Assembly: GCA_965277075.1 (NCBI GenBank)
Contig: OZ255707.1
Span: forward strand, 1 to 64,000
Source: Lustribacter sp965277075
GTDB lineage: Bacteria > Vulcanimicrobiota > Vulcanimicrobiia > Vulcanimicrobiales > Vulcanimicrobiaceae
Reading direction: 5' to 3'
DNA length: 64,000 bases
Made by a program: the position numbers and the translations under genes. How positions within the stretch are numbered: position 1 is the stretch's first letter; every line of letters starts with the position of its first letter. Positions 1-9,223 of the stretch are shown piece by piece. The notes under the pieces were generated by a model, which worked only from the letters and a program-made list of their open reading frames with translations, was not told where the DNA came from and did not search any database.

Positions 1-357
1 CAAGCGAACATCAAAGCGTCAGATCAGGCCGCCCTCTATTTCGCGAGCGTGTAAAGGTCGTCAATCATGTCTACCGCGATCGACCGGGTTCGCCGAACTT
101 GAGGTTCGCGGAACACTCTTGCAGCTGGCCGACGCAGACTATGCAGAACATACGCCGCTCGACGGGCCGGTTGCGATATCGCTACATCATCGCGTCGACA
201 ATCTGGACGCAGTCTTTCAAGCCGCACTTACTGCCGGGGCGACTCCCGTCGCGATGCCCGCCGACGATCCGCACGCAGGTCGCCGACGACGTTTGTAGAT
301 CCGTTTGGGCATCAGTGGCTAATTGCGACGCGCGTTTCCAGGATCGATTTTCTGTAA
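1..357 (+). pseudogene. VOC/glyoxalase-like protein, broken fragment
   Basis: A VOC (PhnB/glyoxalase) C-terminal half can be read here, but only by changing frame. One frame from about 89 to 298 gives FAELEVRGTLLQLADADY followed by a typical VOC helix and ends at a TAG. The next frame, from 289 to 357, gives the expected VOC ending TFVDPFGHQWLIATR. The switch lies in the CGACGACG-rich stretch near 285-295. The N-terminal part is either outside the window or out of frame before position 89. I see this as a decayed gene or a sequence error; the family assignment rests on the VDPFGHQW motif. Confidence 0.55.
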
Positions 358-409
358 GAAGTTATGCATACGCGTGAGAAAGAGCCGCCATACGTGTAGG
401 ACTCGGTCT

Positions 410-595
410 GTGCTGCGCCGCTTCGCGCTAGCGCTTCCGCAGGTTGAAGAACTCGTTCATATGGGTGTGCCGTCATTTCGCGTCAACGGCAGAATTTTTG
501 CGCAGCTTGCTGAGGACGAGAAGGTTGCTTTCCTCAAGCTCGCGCTCGACGAGCAGGATGCGCTGCTCTGCTCGTATCCTGGGACAGCCTCATTG
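410..595 (+). pseudogene. YjbR/MmcQ-family protein, 3'-truncated fragment
   Basis: The reading frame from a GTG at 410 gives LPQVEELVHMGVPSFRV, then a NGRIFAQL segment and EQDALLCSYPG. This is the N-terminal half of a YjbR/MmcQ (DUF419) domain, a small DNA-binding-like fold of unknown function normally about 110-120 residues long. Homology stops after about 62 residues, near 595. There the opposite strand becomes the end of a DUF4386 fragment, so two unrelated gene fragments meet head to tail-end within a few bases. The frame continues to 769 without recognisable content. Confidence 0.5.
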
Positions 596-745
596 TCTCG
601 TGCCCAAGATCTTGGCCGCCGTAGCGGCTCCGTCACCGCTCACGACGAGCGCACGGGGAACATAGATCAGGCCGAAGGGGCCAACAATGATCTCCGAGAG
701 GGAGATCGCCCCGGCGATCCGCGCGGCCTTGACGGTCGGGTGCAT
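590..745 (-). pseudogene. DUF4386 membrane protein, N-terminal fragment
   Basis: On the minus strand an ATG at 745, preceded by AGGGAGATT, opens a 51-codon frame. It begins MHPTVKAARIAGAISLSEI and continues through GPFGLIYVPRALVVSGD to KILGTRQ, then TGA. This matches the start of DUF4386 integral membrane proteins (first TM helix, then the conserved VPGD-like turn), which are normally over 200 residues. Only the first helix and loop remain, because the frame runs straight into the YjbR fragment. The fragment also truncates the Ada-type gene upstream of it. Confidence 0.5.
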
Positions 746-1241
746 GCCATAATCTCCCTGTGTCGGTGACGCGTGCTGCGGCTCTCACGGTCGCACCCAA
801 GTGCTCCGACCGTCGCGCGGCAGCGTAGCGCCTCGGCGTCACGCCGAGTGCACGGGTGAACGCGCGATGGAAATGATGGGGCAAAAGCTCTGCGATCGCG
901 GCGAGCTGAGCGAGCGTTGGAATCTCGACGGAGTCATCGATGTGTGCGCATACTCGGGCAATTGCGCCGCGCATTCGCTCACGATCATCCTGTCCGCGTG
1001 GCCGACACCGCTTGCAAGCCCGAAAGCCCGCAGACTCCGCTTCTTCGGGCGTCCGGTGGAACGTCACATTGTCGCGCTTCGCCAACCTCGCCGCACAGTT
1101 TGGCCGACAGTAAACGCCCGTTGTCGCGACGGCGTAGTAGAATACCCCGTCGGCGCGCGAATCACGACGGCGCACGGCCTCGTATCGATCGTCGTCCGAG
1201 GTTATTTCGAGCGACGGTAGGGCGACGTTTTGCATTTCCAT
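633..1241 (-). pseudogene. Ada-type methylphosphotriester regulator, truncated
   Basis: The protein most likely starts at the ATG at 1241 (MEMQNVALPSLEI). It has an intact Ada N-terminal zinc domain: YYAVATTGVYCRPNCAAR followed by GFRACKRCRP gives the four Cys of the Cys4 Zn site, whose first Cys accepts methyl groups from DNA phosphotriesters. An AraC-type HTH begins at ARVCAHIDDS and ends at GVTPRRYAAARR. The usual second half of the HTH and any methyltransferase domain are missing. From about 790 downward the frame only shadows the DUF4386 fragment. It was probably an AdaA-like inducer of alkylation repair and is now truncated. Confidence 0.65.
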
Positions 1242-1327
1242 GACTTCGGAGACGATTCTACCGTCGACGCCTCTCTCGTGCACTCGTTTCCTTGCGGTCA
1301 AATTCGACTTGCGTTCAGTCGAAGTCC

Positions 1328-2323
1328 TCAACGGCGGACGGGTCCTTCACCGCCGGCAAGATATGCTGCAGTCTCTTTCCCGCTCAGGGCCCCCTCCATT
1401 GGATCGCGCGTTGGCGGTCGCGTGAGGGCCGCGATTAGCCTCCCATCGATCGCCGCGAGTCCAACGAAGATCAGTGCCATACCGACAAAGCTCGTCCATG
1501 CAAGGTGTTCGTCGAGCACAAATGTTCCAAGCAGTAGCGCGCTGACCGGAATTAAAAAGGTTACCAAAAGCAAATTTGTTGCGCCGGCCGCGGCGAGGAT
1601 CCGAAAATAGATGATGTACGCTACCGCCGTGCTGAGAACAGCAAGCCCGATCCAAGCGCCGAGCGTTCCCGCTGCGGGAAGGCCAAGCGCCCAAGGGCGA
1701 TCGGCAAAAGCCGCTAGCGGCACCAAGATGATCGTCGAGCCACAAACCTGCCCGGTTGCGGTGACGATCGGGTCGACGCCCATTTGGCGAAATCGTCGGC
1801 CATAGATTCCCGCGCAGCCATAGACAAAGGCAGCACCAAGGCATGCAAGCTGAGCGACGTTTATAAGGCTCAAGCCCTGGACGGCACTGGGACCGATGAG
1901 CACGGCTACGCCGACAATCCCGATCAAGACTCCGGCCGCTTTCCCCCGCGTTAATCGTTCATCGGTCAGAAAGTGCGCTAATAGGACGGTAAAGAGTGGT
2001 GTAGTGGCATTAAAAATCGACGCGAGTCCACTCGTAATTTGCGTCTCACCAAAAACGATGAGGGTAAATGGGACGGCGTTGTTGAGCAATCCCATGAGGA
2101 GAAAGGCAAGCCATACGGTCGGCGAGGTCGGCATCCGTCGACCACTCAGATAGACGAAAGCTAACAGCGCGATCGCTGCCATCCCGACGCGTCCAAGAAC
2201 AATCGTGAGCGTAGGGAGATGCGCGTCGACGAGAACCTTGAAGAAAAAGAACGACCCTCCCCATAGAACGGAGAGAACTATAAGCAGCGCCCATTCCGAT
2301 GGGCCCATTTGCATCCGCTTCAT
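1328..2323 (-). CDS. EamA/DMT-family exporter
   Basis: This 331-residue integral membrane protein has the two EamA repeats and about ten hydrophobic helices, starting SEWALLIVLSVLWGGSFF. Each half ends in the characteristic motif (DERLTRGKAAGVLIGIVGV in the first, DEHLAWTSFVGMALIFVGL in the second). Family members export amino acids, nucleobases or small metabolites from the cytoplasm; the substrate cannot be deduced. A second in-frame ATG at 2311 is an equally good start. The last 30 residues are polar and not conserved. It is intact although surrounded by broken genes. Confidence 0.88.
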   Translation of the reverse strand: MKRMQMGPSEWALLIVLSVLWGGSFFFFKVLVDAHLPTLTIVLGRVGMAAIALLAFVYLSGRRMPTSPTVWLAFLLMGLLNNAVPFTLIVFGETQITSGLASIFNATTPLFTVLLAHFLTDERLTRGKAAGVLIGIVGVAVLIGPSAVQGLSLINVAQLACLGAAFVYGCAGIYGRRFRQMGVDPIVTATGQVCGSTIILVPLAAFADRPWALGLPAAGTLGAWIGLAVLSTAVAYIIYFRILAAAGATNLLLVTFLIPVSALLLGTFVLDEHLAWTSFVGMALIFVGLAAIDGRLIAALTRPPTRDPMEGALSGKETAAYLAGGEGPVRR

Positions 2324-2396
2324 AGTTCTAACATGCTACGAGTCGCGCTCGGTTCGCATCCGTAATCTTGCTGGCAAATTCAGGCCGACCTCCATC

Positions 2397-2798
2397 TTAA
2401 GCGGCTGCCCTCATACACCACGGCCTGGGACACGATCTTAGGCCAAGAACGGCCCCGTAAAGAACGACGATGGGTCGCAGTGTCCCGTACTGACCGATGA
2501 GGGACGTTGGATACGGGATGAACGACACGACGAGAAGGAGCGCAAGATTGAGCACGATGACGCCGCGGTCGACCCGCTTCAGAATGTGAAATAAGTTATG
2601 GTGATTGAGCCAGAGAACACCGATGACGACGAAGCTCGTCACAAAGCTCAAAAGCGGGCGCCGTTGACCAAGCAGCGCCGCGACGGCTTCGCGATTCGAA
2701 GCATTGTCGAGATTCGGCATCTTTAAAGTCTAGAACGAGCAGGTAACCGCGATTGCGACCACACCGTCGCTAAAAGCCTCGAAGCGACTCATGCTCAT
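2397..2798 (-). pseudogene. TMEM175/DUF1211-like channel, broken
   Basis: From an ATG at 2798 the frame reads MSMSRFEAFSDGVVAIAVT, the RxxxFSDGVxAIAxT selectivity-filter helix of TMEM175-type potassium channels. It then meets an in-frame TAG at CSF*TLK. The expected LLVLDF appears in the +1 frame exactly across this spot, and the original frame resumes at KMPNLDN. A lost base before the TAG and a gained A after it would explain this. The remainder (SFVVIGVLWLNHHNLF and SFIPYPTSLIGQY) is classic DUF1211, but the C-terminus after YGAVLG is lost. Bacterial members are normally about 200 residues. Confidence 0.65.
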
Positions 2799-3021
2799 CT
2801 GCGCAAGGCCGTCGTTCCGCACGTTTCCCATAATCGTTCTTTACGCTTGACGAATCAGCATCAGCTACGTGCGGCAGCGAATATGGCGCTGTATTTCGAG
2901 TGCGCACTAATGTCACTGCGGCGGCGGCGGGGCGACGAACTACTGCGACACGGTGAGCGCCGGCTCAAACGCGTGATCGCGCTCGTCGAGATGACGCTCG
3001 CTAAGCGACGGTCGCGAAGCG

Positions 3022-3624
3022 CTAGCCGGCATGCTCAGCCAAAAACTTGTGCACAAACGTGACCGCCATTGCGCCCTCACCAACGGCCGAGGCGACGCGC
3101 TTGACCGAGTTGTGGCGTACGTCGCCGGCGGCAAACGAGCCGGGCACATTCGTCTCTAAGTAAAAGGGCGGTCGATCGAGCGGCCAGGCCTGCGGATAGT
3201 GGCCGTCGGCAAGCAAATCGGGGCCTGTGACGAGATAACCGGAGACATCGCGGACGATTGGCGTCTCTTGGGCCCACTCGGTGTGCGGAGCGCCGCCGAT
3301 GCAGATGAAGATCCGGCGCGTCGTCATCCACGTGCGCTCATCGCTCGTCGTGTCGCGCAATTGCACGCGTTCGAGAGCGCCATCGCCGTCGAGCGCGCTG
3401 ACCTCCGCGTCGTATAGCACCTCGACGTTCGGAGCGACGAGCACCCGCTCCGCCAGATACGATGACAGCGACGCGGCTAGTTCGGAGCCACAGACCATGC
3501 GTTCGGCACCTGCGCTAGATTCATGCAGCGGACGATTGATGGCCTCCCGGGATGTGAAATCCGAGGAGCTGGCCCTTTCCTGCCGGCACCGCCGGAGGGT
3601 TTGAGATAACGGCGTTTCGTGCAA
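3022..3624 (-). pseudogene. Thioredoxin-reductase-like flavoprotein, C-terminal fragment
   Basis: The last ~150 residues belong to a pyridine-nucleotide:disulfide oxidoreductase of the thioredoxin reductase type. They contain RRIFICIGGAPHTEW, then PFYLETNVPGSFAAGDVRH and VASAVGEGAMAV, which is the C-terminal FAD/flavin-ribityl motif (GSFAAGD) and following helix. The N-terminal FAD-binding GxGxxG, the CxxC active site and most of the NAD domain are missing. Upstream of about 3490 the frame is not recognisable. I judge it a 5'-truncated remnant; a restart inside the gene is unlikely to give a working enzyme. Confidence 0.6.
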
Positions 3625-3743
3625 CTAGGCCTCTCCCACGAGCGGCATTCGGAAACGCCGCATCGCATCGCGCGGCACGGGTTTTCAGGCGTTTGAATGG
3701 GCGCAATTCGCGAAATCCTCAGTGAGCTTATGAGGAGGCAAGA

Positions 3744-4088
3744 ATGGTCGTCATAGATCGAGAGTCGAAGGTCGTTACGCAGATCAACGTTCTGACCGTG
3801 TTGCCCGAACATCAATCCGAGTTGGCTCGGCGCATGGACGTGCAAGTGCTGGACGTCATGAGCAAACAGCCGGGCTTCATCTCGTCGACGATACATTGTA
3901 GTCGCGACGGATCGCGCGTCATCAACTACGTACAGTGGGCGACTGAAGCAGAACTCGACGCCGCCCACGAGGCGCCCGACTTCAAGGCGCACTACGCGAC
4001 GTATCGACAGCTGGTCGAAGACGCAGGACCGCGAATCTACGTCATCGCGTCGTCCTCCGCTCGACCATCGAACACTTCGCTGCCGTAA
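3744..4088 (+). CDS. ABM-domain (antibiotic biosynthesis monooxygenase-like) protein
   Basis: This 114-residue protein has the dimeric alpha/beta-barrel ABM fold. It opens with TQINVLTVLPEHQSELARRM, continues QPGFISSTIHCSRDGSRV, and has the NYVQWATEAELDAAH strand-helix typical of the family. Such cofactor-free monooxygenases oxidise quinol-like or heme-like substrates, and many are uncharacterised. The start is fixed by an excellent Shine-Dalgarno (TGAGGAGG, ending about 8 bases upstream). It stands alone between debris and the MFS-PQQ operon, so the context does not tell its substrate. Confidence 0.82.
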   Translation: MVVIDRESKVVTQINVLTVLPEHQSELARRMDVQVLDVMSKQPGFISSTIHCSRDGSRVINYVQWATEAELDAAHEAPDFKAHYATYRQLVEDAGPRIYVIASSSARPSNTSLP

Positions 4089-4188
4089 CGTTCGCTGCGC
4101 TTAGCGGTGCACTGACTCATTATCGGATTGCCGAACGTACTTTTCGACGATAGAAACGGCCGAGCGAGGTTCAGCCGAAGATCGTAAA

Positions 4189-5418
4189 ATGTCGGCTATG
4201 TCGCAATCATTGCGAAGTTCGAGCAATGGTCCGCCGCCAGCCGTCACGGTCGTCCTGTTGCTCGTTTCCACGCTGACCGTGATGGCCGGCGCGACCATAT
4301 CTCCGGCTTTGCCCAAGATTCAGGCGCATTTCACTAGCGCCCCCAACGCGAAATTGTTGGTCGAGTTGCTCCTGACGATCCCCGGCGCGGCGATCGCCCT
4401 GACGGCGCCGCTCTTGGGCTGGCTTTCCGACCGTATCGGGCGACGGTCGTTGATCACCGCGGCCATCGTTCTCTATGCTGGCGCCGGAACGTCGGGCCTT
4501 TGGCTCGACGCCTTGCCGACTCTCTTGATGGGTCGGGTTTTCTTAGGCGTCGCGGTCGGAGCCGTTCTCGCAACAGCAACAGCCTTGATCGGCGACTATT
4601 TCGAGGGGGCCGAGCGTGAGAAGGTATTTGGCTGGCAGGCCGCCGCGACTGGTTTCGGCGGCGTCATCTTTCTTCTCGCCGGCGGCGTTCTAGCCGACGC
4701 CGGCTGGCGCGGTCCCTTTGCTGTCTACGGTCTGGCGGCTCTGCTCGCGCCGTTGGCGTTTGCTTTCTTGAACGCACGACCGCGGTCGAGCGCACGTGGC
4801 AACGAATCGAACAACGGAGGCCCTCACGCGGCGCTTCTCGTCGTCGGGCTCGCTGCGACTGTCGGCTTGGCGGGTGCTGCATTCTATCTGGTTCCCACCC
4901 AATTGCCTTTTCGACTGTTTGAAATCGGTGCGAAAAGCGGTATCGCTTCCGGCGTCGCCGTCGGCGTGGCCGTGCTCGCGAGCGCACTCGCTTCGCTTAC
5001 AGCTGATCGTCTCGCCTCATTCATCAAACGGCAATATATCATCGCTCTTGCGCTGTTGCTGCTTGGAATCGGACTTCTCGGCATCGGCGTCTTCAGATCG
5101 TACGTGGCAATTCTTGCAGCGCTGATCGTCGTCGGCACCGGCACCGGCATCCTTCAACCGACGCTCAACGTCATGGCGCTCAATGCGACGTCTGATGCTG
5201 TCCGCGGTCGTGTGGCTGGAGCAATGACATCGCTGATGTTTCTGGGGCAGTTTTGCTCGCCGTTCTTGAGTTTTCCGATCGAAGCGCGCAGCGATTTGGC
5301 GACGGCGTATCGGCTGATCGGCGTCGTCTGCAGCGCCCTCGGATTGTCCTTCGGCGCCGGAGCTTGGTTTGTCGAGCGGCGGAGACTCGACGGGGCGACG
5401 AGTACGGCCGTTTCATGA
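4189..5418 (+). CDS. MFS transporter
   Basis: This 409-residue protein has 12 predicted helices and the MFS motif A between TM2 and TM3 (GWLSDRIGRRSLI). TM1 ends in TVMAGATISPALPKIQAHF, as in Bcr/CflA-like and sugar-efflux-like permeases. The start is ATG at 4189, with another in-frame ATG at 4198. The stop codon lies about 42 bases upstream of the PQQ protein, so it is probably the first gene of the 4.2-11.3 kb operon. It may move the operon's substrate or product across the inner membrane. Confidence 0.88.
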   Translation: MSAMSQSLRSSSNGPPPAVTVVLLLVSTLTVMAGATISPALPKIQAHFTSAPNAKLLVELLLTIPGAAIALTAPLLGWLSDRIGRRSLITAAIVLYAGAGTSGLWLDALPTLLMGRVFLGVAVGAVLATATALIGDYFEGAEREKVFGWQAAATGFGGVIFLLAGGVLADAGWRGPFAVYGLAALLAPLAFAFLNARPRSSARGNESNNGGPHAALLVVGLAATVGLAGAAFYLVPTQLPFRLFEIGAKSGIASGVAVGVAVLASALASLTADRLASFIKRQYIIALALLLLGIGLLGIGVFRSYVAILAALIVVGTGTGILQPTLNVMALNATSDAVRGRVAGAMTSLMFLGQFCSPFLSFPIEARSDLATAYRLIGVVCSALGLSFGAGAWFVERRRLDGATSTAVS

Positions 5419-5459
5419 GCACCCTACAACGCACGTCTTGCCAAAGAGGCTTTGCTCTC

Positions 5460-7106
5460 ATGCGTTCGATTCTCGTTGCATCGCTCGTGCTCGTCAGTCT
5501 AAGCGCCACGCCGAGCTTTGGTGCCGATTCGACGGGCGACTGGCCCAGCTACAACCGTTCGCCCGACAGTAACCGTTTCGCGCCACAAAAGGAGATCAAG
5601 CCGGCGAACGTGGCGGGCGTTCGAGAGGTCTGTTCGTACGACACCGGACTTACGACGTCGTTCCTTACCGGCCCGATTGTCGTAGCGGGAGTCATGTATT
5701 TCACTTCGGAAATGGAGACGTTTGCGATTGACGCGGCCACGTGCCGACAGATCTGGCGATCTGATCTCCACTATACGACGGACAATCCGCTGCACGCCAA
5801 TCGCGGTCTTGCCTATCTCGATGGACGGCTCTTCCGGGGACAGCAGGATGGCGCCCTCGTCGCGCTCGATGCCAAGAGCGGTAGACTGCTCTGGAAACGG
5901 TCAGTCGGCATTGCTTCGAAGGGTGAGTCGCTCGTCGCTGCTCCCGTCGCTTACGGCAACCGGGTCTTCATTGGTGTTGCCGGAGGCGACCACGTTGATG
6001 TGAAGGGGCGCGTCTACGCTTTCGATGCGGCAACCGGTGAGCCGGTATGGGAAACGTTCGTCGTCCCGCACCGCGACTCGCTTTCCGGAGCCAGCGAGTC
6101 AATCGTGAAGGCACCGATCGTCAACGATGCAACGACCGGATTGAACGATAGTTGGAGGAATCGCGGCGACGCACCCATCACGGGCGGCGGTTCGTGGACG
6201 TCGCTCTCGCTGGATCCGCAGGCGGGACTGCTGTACGTTCCGGTCGGCAACGCCGCACCGGACTTCATCAAAGCCGACCGCCCGGGAGACAATCTCCTCG
6301 CGAATTCGGTGGTCGTCCTCAACATGGCCACGGGAAAGTACGTCCGTCACTGGCAGACCGCACCGGGCGACTTTCATGACTGGGATGTCTCATCCGCGCC
6401 CGCGCTCCTTCGATCGCGCGCAGGTCATCGCATCATCGCCGCGGGCACGAAGGACGGTTACCTTTACGGCTTCACGGCCGGCGCTGAGCAGCCACTGTAT
6501 CGTACCGCGGTCACGAGCGTCAGCAATGCCGGCACGCCCCTGAGCCCGGCCGGCACGTACTTCTGTCCAGGAGCGCTTGGCGGCGTTCAGTGGAACGGAC
6601 CGGCTTATTCGCCCCAGACGAACTTCCTTTACGTCAATTCCGTCGATTGGTGCACCACCGTCAAAGTGAAGGACGCGGCCGCGGTCAACAACGTCTCGCT
6701 GGGCCAAGACTGGAGCGGTTCCAAGGACGAGAAGGCGGTCTTCGGCACGCAGGATCCCAAAGAAATGGGACGGGGCTGGCTCAACGCCGTTGATGCTGAT
6801 ACCGGGCGCGTCGCGTGGTCCTGGAAAGGCCCGGCGCCGATGCTTGCGGGCGTCACGGTCACGGCTGGAAGCGTCGTGTTTACCGGGGATTTGCTCGGCC
6901 GAGTCGAGGCGTTCGACGCGCTGTCGGGAAAAACGCTTGCCTCTTGGGCGGTCGGCGGCCCAATCGCCGGCGGGGTCATTTCCTATGAGGTGGACGGCCG
7001 GCAAATGATCGCCGTCGCAGCCGGGACAACGTCGCCCGTCTGGCCGCATTGGCAAGGTGGTCCAGCCCGCATCGTCGTTCTCGCCTTACCGACCGCGACA
7101 CGTTAG
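5460..7106 (+). CDS. Periplasmic PQQ-dependent quinoprotein dehydrogenase
   Basis: This is about 548 residues with a signal peptide (MRSILVASLVLVSLSATPSFGADS). The ATG at 5460 is chosen because AAAGAGG precedes it and it places the signal at the N-terminus. The mature part begins DWPSYNRSPDSNRF and carries the repeated tryptophan-docking motifs of eight-bladed quinoproteins (LVALDAKSGRLLWK, VYAFDAATGEPVW, LNAVDADTGRVAWSW, VEAFDALSGKTLASW). There is no fused cytochrome c domain. Family members oxidise alcohols or polyol-like substrates in the periplasm and pass electrons to a separate cytochrome or quinone. The porin gene follows two bases after the stop. Confidence 0.85.
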   Translation: MRSILVASLVLVSLSATPSFGADSTGDWPSYNRSPDSNRFAPQKEIKPANVAGVREVCSYDTGLTTSFLTGPIVVAGVMYFTSEMETFAIDAATCRQIWRSDLHYTTDNPLHANRGLAYLDGRLFRGQQDGALVALDAKSGRLLWKRSVGIASKGESLVAAPVAYGNRVFIGVAGGDHVDVKGRVYAFDAATGEPVWETFVVPHRDSLSGASESIVKAPIVNDATTGLNDSWRNRGDAPITGGGSWTSLSLDPQAGLLYVPVGNAAPDFIKADRPGDNLLANSVVVLNMATGKYVRHWQTAPGDFHDWDVSSAPALLRSRAGHRIIAAGTKDGYLYGFTAGAEQPLYRTAVTSVSNAGTPLSPAGTYFCPGALGGVQWNGPAYSPQTNFLYVNSVDWCTTVKVKDAAAVNNVSLGQDWSGSKDEKAVFGTQDPKEMGRGWLNAVDADTGRVAWSWKGPAPMLAGVTVTAGSVVFTGDLLGRVEAFDALSGKTLASWAVGGPIAGGVISYEVDGRQMIAVAAGTTSPVWPHWQGGPARIVVLALPTATR

Positions 7107-7108
7107 AC

Positions 7109-8657
7109 GTGCTTGCCGCTTCAAGAAAACGACGCTGGCCGGGCATTCTTCTTTTCATCGGAATGACCGCATGGTCAAGAGCTGGGTTGGCCCAGCCGCT
7201 CCCTCCGCAACCTGCGTCGCCCGGTATGGGAACGACGCCCACTGCGTCGGATACAGCCTCGCCGATGCCCCTGCCGAGCCTCTCCGCCCCTGGAGCAGCC
7301 GGGCAAGTGGGTTCACGTCCGGGATACGATGTGCTGCGGCAAGATGAGAATTGGTCGTCGTTCGCGGATCCGAAGAAGCGTACCGACCCGCTCGATGCTT
7401 TGAAGTTCATTCCGCTCGATTCGTCCGGCAGCGTCTTTCTTACGACGGCGATCGACAGTTACGTCTCGTACCGGTCATTTCGAAACGAACTCAACGGCAC
7501 GATCCCGTCGGACGCGACGCTCGATACGCGGCTCGACGTCGACCTTTCACTGACGATACATGATCGAGTTCGCCTGTACGGCTCGCTCAAACACGCCGAC
7601 GCGTTCAACGGAAATGGTCCCGCGTCGCCGATCAACCGCAAGGGACTCGACCTGCACCAGGCGTTCGTCGAGGTCCGGTTCGGCGATCTGCTTGGAATGG
7701 CTCCCGACGATCTGCTCGTGCGGATCGGGCGGCAGGAGATCAACTACGGCAGCGGGGGCCCTCATCTCGGCGCGACTCGGACCGAACGCCCGCAGTGATT
7801 TCGACGGCGTGCTGGCTCGCCTGCGCAGCGGGCGCGTCATCGCGGATGCCTTCGCCTATCGCGGTGTCGTCGACCGGACCGGCGTCTTCGATAACGGCGC
7901 TGACCCGGCCAACGTCATCTGGGGTGCATACGGAACGCTCATCGGGCGCGCTGCGAACCTTGACGTTTTCTACATTGGCCAGCGGCACGAAAACGCCGTC
8001 TACGTCACGCTTGCCGCACCCGGAACCGAAAACCGGCAAAGCGTTGGCGCGCGGATTTGGAGCAATGGCTCCTCTCTAGCCGGTTGGTCGCTCACCGCCG
8101 AGGGCGAGTTTCAATTTGGTTCGGTCGCATCTGCAATCGTGCCGCTCGAACGGATACGCGCGTACAACGTGAACGCCGTCATCAGCCATCCCCTCTCCGC
8201 CCGGCCTCTGGCGACGACGGCCGGTTTCGAGGGCGGGCTCAACTCGGGCGACCGCAACGCCGGCGATGACATACTTGAAACATTCCGAGCCCCGGAACCA
8301 CCGGGCCGCTACTTTGGCGAAGCGAACGCGTTCGGCCCAGGCAACATCGCCGGCGTCCGCTTCTACCTTGAATTTCATCCGACGACGAAGTTGCGCCTCA
8401 AGCCGAAGGTCACGCTTTTTTGGCGGAACGACCTTGCCGACGGCACCTATACATTGGCGCCTTCGATCCTTCGCGGCGCCAATGGCTCGTCGTCGTATCT
8501 TGGCTACGAGCCGGCACTCGAAGTCGGTTACGCGTTCGATCCCCACACGACATTTACGGGATTCTTGTCGCACTTTCACGGCAGCGGCTACTTCACCGCC
8601 AATCCTCCGAGCGGTAATACCACCTACATCGAGACGACGATCGCGTTCCGCTTGTGA
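7109..8657 (+). pseudogene. Alginate-export-family outer-membrane porin, one frameshift
   Basis: A GTG at 7109, two bases after the preceding stop, starts a protein with a signal peptide ending GLAQ. The beta-barrel domain follows: YVSYRSFRNELNG, DLHQAFVEVRFGDLLG, LVRIGRQEINYGSG. The frame is lost at a run of five G (7754-7758). Reading on in the +1 frame restores ALISARLGPNARSDFDGV and runs uninterrupted to FAYRGVVDRTGVFDNG, a strand-rich C-terminal half and a final aromatic-type ending TTIAFRL. Family members are about 450-500 residues and act as outer-membrane exporters or porins. One extra G explains everything, so either a recent mutation or a sequencing error is possible. Confidence 0.75.
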
Positions 8658-8667
8658 GACGATACAC

Positions 8668-9186
8668 ATGAAAACTCTCGACGACCGGGTCGCGAACTTG
8701 CTGGCGTTACTTGGCGGAAGCCGGCCGTTGTTCATCGACTTCAGGCAATCGCCGCATGTCGCTGACTATGCGTTCACGTTACGGACGACCGACGGAAAGT
8801 ACAGCGTCGGTATCGGTCAGTCGAAGTCGACCAATTGGGACCGCGACGTCATGCAGACGGCTTCGGTCTTTTCTTTTCCCGCGCTCGTCGACCGCAGCCG
8901 TACCGGCAGCATCTGGATCGTCGAGCGCTGGACGATGGACGCGGGCGTCGACATCGCCGCGTTGGTCGAAATCGCGCATGCCAAGGCACTCCTCGTATCG
9001 AGTCGTGTCGATGGCGTCATCCGCGAGCAATTCCGCCGCTCCGTCGACGGGCGATGTCTCGTCAACGTCGCCTTGATTCGTGATGCTTCGGTGATCGATG
9101 AAATCGCCGCCGTGCTCGGCGACGGCAAGCCCTATTGGGACGGGCTCGCCGTTTCCGATCTCTTCGTCACGATGCTTGCAGATTGA
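8668..9186 (+). CDS. Conserved hypothetical protein in PQQ operon
   Basis: This 172-residue soluble protein lies ten bases after the porin and is clearly part of the same transcript. I do not recognise the family. It opens MKTLDDRVANLLALLGG and has alternating strands and helices (FIDFRQSPHVADYAFTL, IWIVERWTMDAG). No signal peptide, no membrane segment and no obvious metal motif are visible. Its place between a porin and a DUF5069 gene suggests a role in the operon's catabolic process, but this is inference only. Confidence 0.7.
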   Translation: MKTLDDRVANLLALLGGSRPLFIDFRQSPHVADYAFTLRTTDGKYSVGIGQSKSTNWDRDVMQTASVFSFPALVDRSRTGSIWIVERWTMDAGVDIAALVEIAHAKALLVSSRVDGVIREQFRRSVDGRCLVNVALIRDASVIDEIAAVLGDGKPYWDGLAVSDLFVTMLAD

Positions 9187-9223
9187 CTCTTCCTCAATGA
9201 GCCCGCATCTAAGAAAGGTCGCC

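Noticed and set aside
2847..3062. A 71-residue + strand frame (MTNQHQLRAAANMALYF...) between the channel fragment and the flavoprotein fragment
   Set aside because: No recognisable domain, no good ribosome-binding site, Arg-rich composition typical of GC-driven open frames, and it overlaps the opposite-strand flavoprotein fragment.
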